DNA of 38,777 nt, taken from positions 1-38,777 of the forward strand of contig NZ_FTPU01000028.1 in the NCBI RefSeq assembly GCF_900108115.1. Direction: 5' to 3'. This document shows, piece after piece, positions 32,826 through 38,777 of the stretch (the stretch's first letter is position 1; every line of letters begins with the position of its first letter). This DNA comes from Epilithonimonas bovis DSM 19482 (GTDB taxonomy: Bacteria > Bacteroidota > Bacteroidia > Flavobacteriales > Weeksellaceae). Both the position numbers and the translations under genes were made by a program. The notes beneath the pieces are model-generated. The model saw only the letters and a program-made list of their open reading frames with translations. It was not told where the DNA came from and did not search any database.

Positions 32826-33548
32826 ATGAGTCAAAAGAAAGAAATGCTTTACGAAGGTAAGGCTAAACAGGTTTTTGCTACAGACAAACCTGACGAAGTG
32901 GTGGTACGTTACAAAGACGATGCAACTGCTTTTAACGCCCAAAAACGCGGGCAGTTTGATAGAAAAGGCGAACTAAATAATGCTATTTCTACATTAATCT
33001 TCGGCTATCTTGCAGAGAACGGTATCCCAACCCACTTTATCGAAAAACTTGATGATAGGGAGCAATTGGTGAAAAAAGTGGACATCATTCCGTTGGAAAT
33101 GGTGGTGCGTAATTACGCGGCAGGAAGTATGGCCCAAAGACTGGGTGTGGAAGAAGGTACCAAATCACCGGTAACTATTTTTGACATCTGCTACAAAAAA
33201 GATGAATTAGGCGATCCGTTGATTAATGATTATCAGGCAGTATTTTTAGGTGCGGCAACTTTTGAGGAACTTAAGGAGATGTATGCCTTAACCGATAAGA
33301 TCAATCAGTTGCTGATAACTTTGTTTGATAAGATGAATGTAATCCTTGTTGATTTCAAGATCGAATTGGGGAAAACTTCGGATGGCAAGATTGTTTTGGC
33401 AGACGAGATTTCCCCGGATACATGCAGACTTTGGGACAAAGACACCAAGAAAAAACTCGACAAAGACAGGTTCCGAAGAGATTTGGGAGAAATAACAGAA
33501 GCTTATGTTGAGATTTATAACAGATTGCAAACTGCTTTAGAAAAATAA
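32826..33548 (+). CDS. purC: phosphoribosylaminoimidazole-succinocarboxamide synthase
   Basis: A 240-aa SAICAR synthetase joining aspartate to CAIR with ATP in purine synthesis. I chose ATG 32826 because the family starts close to [11 protein letters not shown]; the longer open frame adds 49 basic residues that overlap the promoter and are not part of the family. Motifs include [17 protein letters not shown] (about 34-50), [16 protein letters not shown] (about 113-128), [10 protein letters not shown] (about 176-185) and the [12 protein letters not shown] nucleotide-binding segment (about 196-207). purF follows after 19 bases on the same strand. Confidence 0.96.
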   Translation: MSQKKEMLYEGKAKQVFATDKPDEVVVRYKDDATAFNAQKRGQFDRKGELNNAISTLIFGYLAENGIPTHFIEKLDDREQLVKKVDIIPLEMVVRNYAAGSMAQRLGVEEGTKSPVTIFDICYKKDELGDPLINDYQAVFLGAATFEELKEMYALTDKINQLLITLFDKMNVILVDFKIELGKTSDGKIVLADEISPDTCRLWDKDTKKKLDKDRFRRDLGEITEAYVEIYNRLQTALEK

Positions 33549-33567
33549 AATCCGAGAAATAATTAAA

Positions 33568-35079
33568 ATGGATTTACAATTTCAAAAATACAGCACACTA
33601 CCAAAATACGCCTTCCAGAACAGATATCAGGATTTTGAAGACAGCAAGCATCTTTCCAGGGAAGAGTTGGGGAATTATCCCTTCGATAAGATGGAGGAGG
33701 AGTGCGGCGTCTTTGGACTGCATTCAGACGAAAACATGGATACCTTTTCCCTGTCACAGTTTGGGCTCTTCGCTTTACAGCACCGTGGTCAGGAAGCATG
33801 TGGGATAGCGGTTGGTAATAAGGGGAAGATTTTTTCCGTAAAAGACGAAGGTCTTGTTTTGGACGTTTTCAAAACAATAGAAGATCCAGAACAGTTTATG
33901 GGAAGCTCTGTTATTGGGCACACGCGATACACAACTGCAGGAGATAAAAAGAAATATAATTTTCAGCCATTTTTTGCGAAAAACGAATATGATCAGATCA
34001 TCCTTTCCATAGCGCATAACGGTAACCTTACAAATGCCAAACAACTCAGGAAAGAACTGGAAGACGAAGGCGTGGTTTTCCGTGCGACATCAGATACCGA
34101 AGTGATCTTAAGATTGATTCAAAAAAACCTTGATCTCGGTCTACGTGGCGCAATAAAAGCCACAATGGAAAAGATAGAAGGAGCTTACTCGGTAGTCGGG
34201 ATTACAAGAAATAAATTTTTTGCATTTCGTGATTTTAATGGCATCAGGCCATTGGTCTTGGGAGCTATAGATGAAAATACCTTTGTTGTCGCCTCAGAAA
34301 CCTGTGCTCTGGATGGGATTGGCGCGCAATATGTCCGCGATATTTTGCCCGGAGAGATTGTGTATACCAGTGATAACGAAGAAGGTTTGCAATCCTATCT
34401 TGTAAAAGACGATTGCGTAAATAAGATCTGCGCCTTCGAGTATATTTATTTTGCAAGGCCTGACTCTACATTAGAAGGGATCAACGTTCATGAAGTTCGC
34501 GAAAAATCAGGTATGAAGATCTGGGAGCAGGCTCCTGTTGACGCTGATATCGTGATTGGTGTTCCGGATTCCGGAGTTCCTGCAGCCATTGGTTTTTCCA
34601 AAGCTTCAGGTATCCCATTCCGCCCGGTTTTGATAAAGAACCGCTACATTGGCAGATCGTTCATTATACCGTCTCAGGAGATGAGAGAACATTTTGTAAA
34701 CCTCAAGCTCAACCCGATTATCTCAGAAATGAAAGATAAAAGAGTCGTCATTATTGATGATTCTATTGTACGTGGAACCACTTCAAAACGTCTGGTGAAG
34801 ATTCTTAAGAACGCGGGTGTTAAAGAAATCCACTTCAGGAGCGTGTCGCCGCCAATTGTAGCGCCATGTTTTTTAGGGATTGATACGCCGACAAAAGATG
34901 ACCTGATCTCTGCCAATATGACCAAAGAAGAACTAAGGAAATACCTGGATGTGGATAGTTTAGAATTTTTGACAGTCGATAATTTGATTAACATTTTAGG
35001 TTCACCAAACCACTGTTTCGGATGTTTTACAGAGAAATACCCTGTAGCCAATCCTGAAGCCGTGGATCTGTTTGAATAA
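33568..35079 (+). CDS. purF: amidophosphoribosyltransferase (Bacillus type, Fe-S)
   Basis: A 503-aa enzyme making phosphoribosylamine from PRPP and glutamine, the first step of purine synthesis. The catalytic Cys46 in EECGVFG starts the mature glutaminase domain, so about 45 residues would be removed as a propeptide, longer than the 11 of B. subtilis; an internal Met42 also exists. The C-terminal domain has the PRPP loop VIIDDSIVRGTTS (about 394-406). Cys288, Cys434, Cys483 and Cys486 match the four ligands of the Bacillus-type [4Fe-4S] cluster, suggesting oxygen-sensitive stability. It is co-transcribed with purC. Confidence 0.96.
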   Translation: MDLQFQKYSTLPKYAFQNRYQDFEDSKHLSREELGNYPFDKMEEECGVFGLHSDENMDTFSLSQFGLFALQHRGQEACGIAVGNKGKIFSVKDEGLVLDVFKTIEDPEQFMGSSVIGHTRYTTAGDKKKYNFQPFFAKNEYDQIILSIAHNGNLTNAKQLRKELEDEGVVFRATSDTEVILRLIQKNLDLGLRGAIKATMEKIEGAYSVVGITRNKFFAFRDFNGIRPLVLGAIDENTFVVASETCALDGIGAQYVRDILPGEIVYTSDNEEGLQSYLVKDDCVNKICAFEYIYFARPDSTLEGINVHEVREKSGMKIWEQAPVDADIVIGVPDSGVPAAIGFSKASGIPFRPVLIKNRYIGRSFIIPSQEMREHFVNLKLNPIISEMKDKRVVIIDDSIVRGTTSKRLVKILKNAGVKEIHFRSVSPPIVAPCFLGIDTPTKDDLISANMTKEELRKYLDVDSLEFLTVDNLINILGSPNHCFGCFTEKYPVANPEAVDLFE

Positions 35080-35153
35080 GATTGTCGGTTCTCTGCCTGT
35101 TTACACAGAGTTTGTAAATTTTTCTTAGGCTAAATTGTTATAATATTAAGTAT

Positions 35154-35192
35154 AAAAAGCGTCAAAACAATTTTTTGTTTTGGCGCTTTTTC
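35154..35192 (+). terminator. terminator of purC-purF
   Basis: A 16-bp stem, AAAAGCGTCAAAACAA with TTGTTTTGGCGCTTTT (one G-T pair), four-base loop and T-run, 76 bases after purF. Confidence 0.9.
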
Positions 35193-35215
35193 TTTGTAAA
35201 ACATTGCTTGTTTTA

Positions 35216-35342
35216 AACAAAAAAACCCCAACCGAAGTTGGGGTAAAAACTAATAACCATGAAAACTCAAATTAAACATGAGAATCGAAATTAATGAAAC
35301 AAATACTGTGCCAATAACTCGACTCCTTTGAAAAGAATTTCC
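35216..35342 (-). ncRNA. candidate small RNA between purF and ndk
   Basis: On the minus strand a perfect -7 box TAGATTTG (35348-35355) precedes about 125 bases that end in a strong terminator: ACCCCAAC, loop TTCG, GTTGGGGT, then seven T (35219-35244). No minus-strand gene upstream needs this terminator, since ndk lies on the opposite strand, and no open frame of useful size lies between the box and the hairpin. The simplest reading is an independent small RNA antisense to the ndk leader region. The -33 position lacks TTG. I do not recognise it as a named RNA family. Confidence 0.45.
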
Positions 35343-35401
35343 GATTACAAATCTAAGGAAAAAAATTGTAAATTCGCAGTTCTAAAAAAAATAATTTAAT
35401 A

Positions 35402-35821
35402 ATGTCAGGAAAAATCACATTTACCATGATTAAGCCAGATGCCGTTGCAGATGGACATATTGGTGCGATTCTTGGGAAAATCAGTGAGGCTGGTTTTAAA
35501 ATCAAAGCCTTAAAATTAACGCAGCTAACTGTAGCCGATGCCAAAAAATTCTATGAAGTTCATGCAGAGAGACCTTTTTACGGAGAATTGGTAGACTTTA
35601 TGTCTTCCGGGCCGATCGTTGCAGCTGTTCTGGAAAAAGACAATGCTGTAGAAGATTTCAGAACTGTAATTGGGGCAACCAACCCTGCTGAAGCAGCAGA
35701 AGGTACAATCAGAAAGCTTTTTGCAAGAAGCATTGGCGAAAATGCGGTTCACGGATCTGATTCTGATGAAAATGCGCTTATAGAAGCTCAGTTCCATTTT
35801 TCAGGAAGAGAGATTTTCTAA
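35402..35821 (+). CDS. ndk: nucleoside diphosphate kinase
   Basis: A 139-aa enzyme passing the terminal phosphate from ATP to other nucleoside diphosphates. It starts [18 protein letters not shown] (6-23) and has the active-site NAVHGSDS (114-121) with the phosphorylated His117, plus [16 protein letters not shown] (about 56-71). Length is normal. It lies alone, preceded by TAAATTCG (one mismatch from the -7 consensus) and followed by a strong terminator. The candidate small RNA is transcribed away from its start region. Confidence 0.97.
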   Translation: MSGKITFTMIKPDAVADGHIGAILGKISEAGFKIKALKLTQLTVADAKKFYEVHAERPFYGELVDFMSSGPIVAAVLEKDNAVEDFRTVIGATNPAEAAEGTIRKLFARSIGENAVHGSDSDENALIEAQFHFSGREIF

Positions 35822-35846
35822 TACATTTCCCGGAAATGTCATACAT

Positions 35847-35878
35847 AAAAAGCTGTCAGATTTTGACAGCTTTTTCCG
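35847..35878 (+). terminator. terminator of ndk
   Basis: AAAAAGCTGTCA pairs with TGACAGCTTTTT over a short GATTT loop, with T-runs on both strands. Confidence 0.9.
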
Positions 35879-36013
35879 TTTTTTCTGGAACTGGCCCCGA
35901 TGTTAACGGCATCCTTTTTTGTAATTGTGCTCTATAACATCCTTTTTTTGACAAAGGCTCTGCCGTCATTATAAAAAAGATACAATGGACAGCGGGATGA
36001 AGCTCCCCATTAT

Positions 36014-36664
36014 TTAGATTTTCAGGAGTTCTATGGTTTTTTCAGGATTTTCTGATGAGAAAACAGCATTACCTGCAACCAAAACGTCTGCACCGGCATC
36101 AAAAAGCCTTGAGGCATTATCCAGATTAACGCCGCCATCTACCTGAATCAATGCTGTAGAATTGTTGCCTAAAATCAAATCTTTAGTCTCACTGATTTTT
36201 TTATAAGTGTTGTCAATAAATTTTTGCCCGCCAAATCCGGGATTGACACTCATCAGCAAAACCAAATCCACATCAGAGATAATGTCTTCCAAAAGCAAAA
36301 CAGGCGTAGCAGGATTAAGTACAACACCCGCTTTTGCGCCTTTGTTCTGAATCTGGTGAATCACCCGGTGCAGATGCGTACATGCCTCATAATGGACGGA
36401 GACAAGGTCCGCGCCGTGTTCTATGAATTCTTCTACATATTTTTCGGGTTCTACAATCATCAGGTGGACGTCCACAAATTTTTTGGCGTGCTGCTGGATC
36501 GTTTTCATCACGGGAAATCCAAAAGAAATGTTGGGAACAAAACGCCCATCCATCACATCTACATGAAGCCAGTCTGCCTGAGAATGATTTAGCATCTCTA
36601 TGTCTCTTTGCAGGTTTCCAAAATCAGCAGACAAAAGGGAAGGTGCTATAAGCTTGTTTTTCAT
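36014..36664 (-). CDS. rpe: ribulose-phosphate 3-epimerase
   Basis: A 216-aa TIM-barrel enzyme interconverting ribulose 5-phosphate and xylulose 5-phosphate in the pentose phosphate pathway. It begins IAPSLLSADFGNL (6-18), then has HVDVMDGRFVPN (about 34-45) with the metal-binding His and Asp, VDVHLMI (about 64-70), LLMSVNPGFGGQKF (about 136-149) and VDGGV (about 175-179). Length is typical. It is transcribed alone and converges on ndk. Together with purC, purF and ndk it puts pentose-phosphate and nucleotide genes side by side, though not in one operon. Confidence 0.97.
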   Translation of the reverse strand: MKNKLIAPSLLSADFGNLQRDIEMLNHSQADWLHVDVMDGRFVPNISFGFPVMKTIQQHAKKFVDVHLMIVEPEKYVEEFIEHGADLVSVHYEACTHLHRVIHQIQNKGAKAGVVLNPATPVLLLEDIISDVDLVLLMSVNPGFGGQKFIDNTYKKISETKDLILGNNSTALIQVDGGVNLDNASRLFDAGADVLVAGNAVFSSENPEKTIELLKI

Positions 36665-36906
36665 TTTTACGATTTATTTGAACGATTTTTTTTGTCTTTT
36701 TGTCAGTTTAATTCTCAACTATGATGATTTTTGCAATATTAATTTAACAGGATTGCGCAACATATCATAAAAACACAAATGTATAGAAATCAAATATTCT
36801 GTCATAAAAATCTGCAATATTAATGATCAAACTTATGCTTTATGTTTAGAAAAATAAGAAGAAGGAGCAATTTATTTTTCAGGCTGGTTTCTTGATGATT
36901 TGAAAA

Positions 36907-37872
36907 TTACTGTTCAAATTCAATGATTATTTCAGAAAATGGTCCTGCCCAGCCACCAGAGCCACCGGCATTGCAGTTATTGTCATTCCATGTTCTGCTT
37001 CTTCCTGCGTCAACAGAAGTAATATGCGTACATCCTTCGTTACCTCCGGTATTATTTGGCTCGCTTGGGTTGTTACCTCCGGTAAAATAATGTTGTATAT
37101 ATGGTAATGAAGCGACGTCGCCCCAACTAACCCTGGATTTTTCTCCGGTAATCCATGTAAACTCAGTTGTATTCCCCGAATATTTAATTTTATTATAACC
37201 AATCCAAATGTGGCTGGCCAAATTATATCCTGTTGTGTTTTCGATGAGGTTGGTTCTTGCCCAGTTCCATTCAGCCGTGGAGGTGAAAGTTGCCAGATAA
37301 CCACCTCTGCTTTTTGCAGCGCTGAAAGCCTGAGCCCAGTTCATGCCTGCGTTGTAATTGGTATCGTTAACAGTTCCCTTTCTAAAGGCGCAGTACCAGT
37401 TTCCGTTACCTCCGCTGGCCTGTTTCCACTGCTTGCAACCAAGACCCGTGAAACTAAGGCCTCCATCTGTAAAAGATGCGCTGTTATGGGTCCCATTTGG
37501 AGTATAACCCAAGATTGTGGGGAAAACACCATTGGTTACGACATTAACTTCTGTATCATCAGCAAAAGGATACCATCTGCTGGTTTTCCAGTAGTAGTAA
37601 GATGGTTTCAGTTCGGTGTCTGTGTCTCCGCTTAATGTCGTGGTATTAAAAACAATCAACCCGTCGGTAGGTAAGGGTATTGTAAGTGCGTCGGTACGGC
37701 TGATTAAGGCAACGTTAGGCCCTTCGAAGCCTTTGTCTGTTGCAACAACATCAAGCACTGCAGAAGCATCCGGATTGTCTGTCCCAATTCCAATATTCTT
37801 ATTCTGGGACTGCGCAAAAGTGCAGATTATGGATGTTATTATTAATGTAAAAAGTTTCTTAGGTATCATCAT
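36907..37872 (-). CDS. secreted C-type-lectin-like surface protein
   Basis: A 321-aa exported protein. The start is ATG 37872, one base after the stop of the upstream paralogue, beginning a signal peptide (MIPKKLFTLIITSIICTFAQ, cut after AQSQ). Next is the IGIGTDNPDASAVLDV block (about 29-44) seen at the N-terminus of many Bacteroidota surface proteins, then a C-type-lectin fold (about 140-321): MNWAQAFSAAKSRGGYLAT, HIWIGYN, NNPSEPNNTGG (an EPN-like sugar/calcium site), RTWNDNNC and final IIIEFE. EPN favours mannose-type binding by analogy; this is inference. There is no T9SS tail, so the export route beyond the periplasm is unclear. Confidence 0.8.
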   Translation of the reverse strand: MMIPKKLFTLIITSIICTFAQSQNKNIGIGTDNPDASAVLDVVATDKGFEGPNVALISRTDALTIPLPTDGLIVFNTTTLSGDTDTELKPSYYYWKTSRWYPFADDTEVNVVTNGVFPTILGYTPNGTHNSASFTDGGLSFTGLGCKQWKQASGGNGNWYCAFRKGTVNDTNYNAGMNWAQAFSAAKSRGGYLATFTSTAEWNWARTNLIENTTGYNLASHIWIGYNKIKYSGNTTEFTWITGEKSRVSWGDVASLPYIQHYFTGGNNPSEPNNTGGNEGCTHITSVDAGRSRTWNDNNCNAGGSGGWAGPFSEIIIEFEQ

Positions 37873-37873
37873 C

Positions 37874-38464
37874 TTAGTTAGTAAATTCAATGATTAGATT
37901 TGTGTAATTTGGGGTTGTGCTACACGTGGCAGAGTACCATTGACGCGAACTGTTGGTTGAACTGTTGGCAATATAAGCACATTTGGAACTATTGTCTGTT
38001 GTAGCCTCAACGGGTTGGCCGCTGGCAAAGTGATCTTGTGTTGAGGCTGAATTGGCCCAAAACATATCCCAGGTCTCTCCCGTAATAAATTCGTATTTGT
38101 TAACCCAACTGCTATTGCCGGGTCTTCTGACTTTTACATACCCTAACCATATGTTTTGGTTAAGAACAGGTCCGCCTAATCCCAAGCCATCATTGATAAT
38201 ATTACTTAAGACAAATGCCCACTCATTCTCAGCGGTGACCGTTAAAAGATAACCATTAGAACTTTGTGCAATATTATAGGCTGCACCAAAATCAATAGGA
38301 TTATTGATGGTATAGGCGCAATAGCTATGGCCGTTGCCTCCTGCTGTTTTTTCCCATTTTTTGCACCGCTGTTTTGTTGCAGTATTGCTTCCAGTGGTGA
38401 TCGTAGCCGGAGCTGCTGATCCGGAGGCTGTTGGATTATATCCTAAAATATTTTGATTAACTAG
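37874..38464 (-). pseudogene. C-type-lectin-like gene, 5' part cut off by an IS
   Basis: An open frame of about 196 codons that aligns along its whole length with the neighbouring lectin-like protein: ILGYNPT against ILGYTPN, CKKWEKTAGGNGHSYCAY against CKQWKQASGGNGNWYCAF, NIWLGYVKV against HIWIGYNKI, and final LIIEFTN. It has lost everything before the ILGY region, including signal peptide and the IGTDNP block; the frame runs into a stop at the insertion-sequence border (38465-38467). The EPN-like site of the paralogue is not conserved here. It stops one base before the next gene, so the pair was an operon and the insertion probably also separates the intact gene from its promoter. Confidence 0.8.
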
Positions 38465-38777
38465 TCATTCCTTAAAAAGCTAATTTTTCATTTTGAAAAT
38501 TATACTTGCCTAAGAAGATTTTGAGAACAACTTCGAGCCAAAAAAGAATTTGTTGTTTGATTTGGTTCAATCTCATCTTCAAATTGTATCCAATCCCTGC
38601 TAATAGGGCGTTATGAATATCTCCAGCCACTCCTTTAAGGAAGTTTAATCCTAAGGAGTGGTTTCTTTTTAAATGTGAAATACAGGGTTCTATTGCTGCT
38701 CTTGCACGGAATCTTAATCTTGCAACTTGCTGCCCATATCTTGTTTTTTCTTTTTTTGTGGGAAGCAGAATTAAGGT
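38465..38777 (-). mobile_element. IS5-like insertion sequence, right part missing
   Basis: The IS border is placed just after CTAG (38461-38464), a target typical of some IS5 groups. The end shows TCATTCCTTAAAAAGC as the likely start of the terminal inverted repeat. The other end and the second target copy lie outside the window, so the border is approximate. Confidence 0.7.
38472..38777 (-). CDS. IS5-family transposase, C-terminal part
   Basis: The last 101 codons of a DDE transposase, read on the minus strand and open to the window edge. Residues 26-37 of the fragment show R-x3-E-x6-K (RAAIEPCISHLK), the conserved region carrying the catalytic Glu of the DDE triad, with Phe in place of the usual Tyr three residues before the Arg. 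NFLKGVAGDIHNALLAGIGYN follows in the typical IS5 C-terminus (key parts GVAGDIHN and LLAGIGYN), then a helical basic tail ending KLAF. The N-terminal domain and first two catalytic Asp residues are outside the window, so it cannot be said whether the element is intact. Confidence 0.88.
   Translation of the reverse strand, partial: TLILLPTKKEKTRYGQQVARLRFRARAAIEPCISHLKRNHSLGLNFLKGVAGDIHNALLAGIGYNLKMRLNQIKQQILFWLEVVLKIFLGKYNFQNEKLAF

Noticed and set aside
35260-35295. 11-codon plus-strand frame (MKTQIKHENRN) after the UUCG hairpin
   Set aside because: Too short to judge as a leader peptide, and it overlaps the candidate minus-strand RNA, which explains the hairpin better.
1-38777. CRISPR array, rRNA genes or known defence operons
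   Set aside because: No regularly spaced repeats, rRNA segments or defence genes were seen on either strand.
2447-38777. a right-hand copy of the attachment site for the left-end element
   Set aside because: No second tRNA-Leu segment was noticed to the right, and the genes there are housekeeping; the other end is expected left of the window.

Overview
The window looks like chromosomal DNA of a flavobacterium of the Weeksellaceae (Chryseobacterium/Epilithonimonas type). This is inferred from the low GC content, the near absence of Shine-Dalgarno sites, several promoters of the Bacteroidota form TTG-N(17-23)-TAnnTTTG, secreted enzymes with type IX secretion (T9SS) sorting tails, and families typical of the phylum (DUF5606, SMUG2-type glycosylase, DUF349 repeats, GldA-like ATPase). 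Most of it is stable housekeeping sequence. Both ends carry mobile DNA.

Left end (1-2.45 kb): AT-rich DNA without a convincing gene, then a 53-aa protein and a large serine recombinase. The recombinase reading frame runs into the terminator and then antisense through a tRNA-Leu(CAA) gene, so this is probably the integrase end of an element inserted at that tRNA, with cargo lying left of the window.

2.5-9.6 kb: a PhnP-like metallo-hydrolase; a 475-aa conserved protein coupled to a GAF-type free methionine sulfoxide reductase; a small membrane protein; a BtuF-like protein without a signal peptide; DUF5606; a ruvX-def operon; and an ECF sigma factor with a four-helix membrane protein. 9.9-13.2 kb: a GldA-like ATPase and PriA, each preceded by a copy of a dispersed repeat.

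13.4-26.3 kb: mainly cell-envelope and peptide-catabolic genes: a DacB-type PBP, a T9SS M1 aminopeptidase, Kbl, RplS, SecG, a DPP5-like S9 peptidase, an unusual 1224-aa lipoprotein combining metallophosphoesterase, kinase-like and Omp85-like barrel regions, and a beta-propeller-like lipoprotein. 26.5-36.7 kb: QueA, a five-repeat DUF349 protein, a T9SS endonuclease I, a DUF2945 protein, a SMUG2-type glycosylase, purC-purF, a candidate small RNA, ndk and rpe.

Right end (36.9-38.8 kb): two tandem C-type-lectin-like genes. The upstream copy is cut by an IS5-like insertion sequence whose transposase runs off the window.

The best candidate for something undescribed is the phosphatase/kinase-like/barrel lipoprotein at 21.8-25.5 kb. 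The recombinase-tRNA overlap, the candidate small RNA beside ndk and the IS-split lectin locus follow. No complete unknown defence or mobile system is visible.
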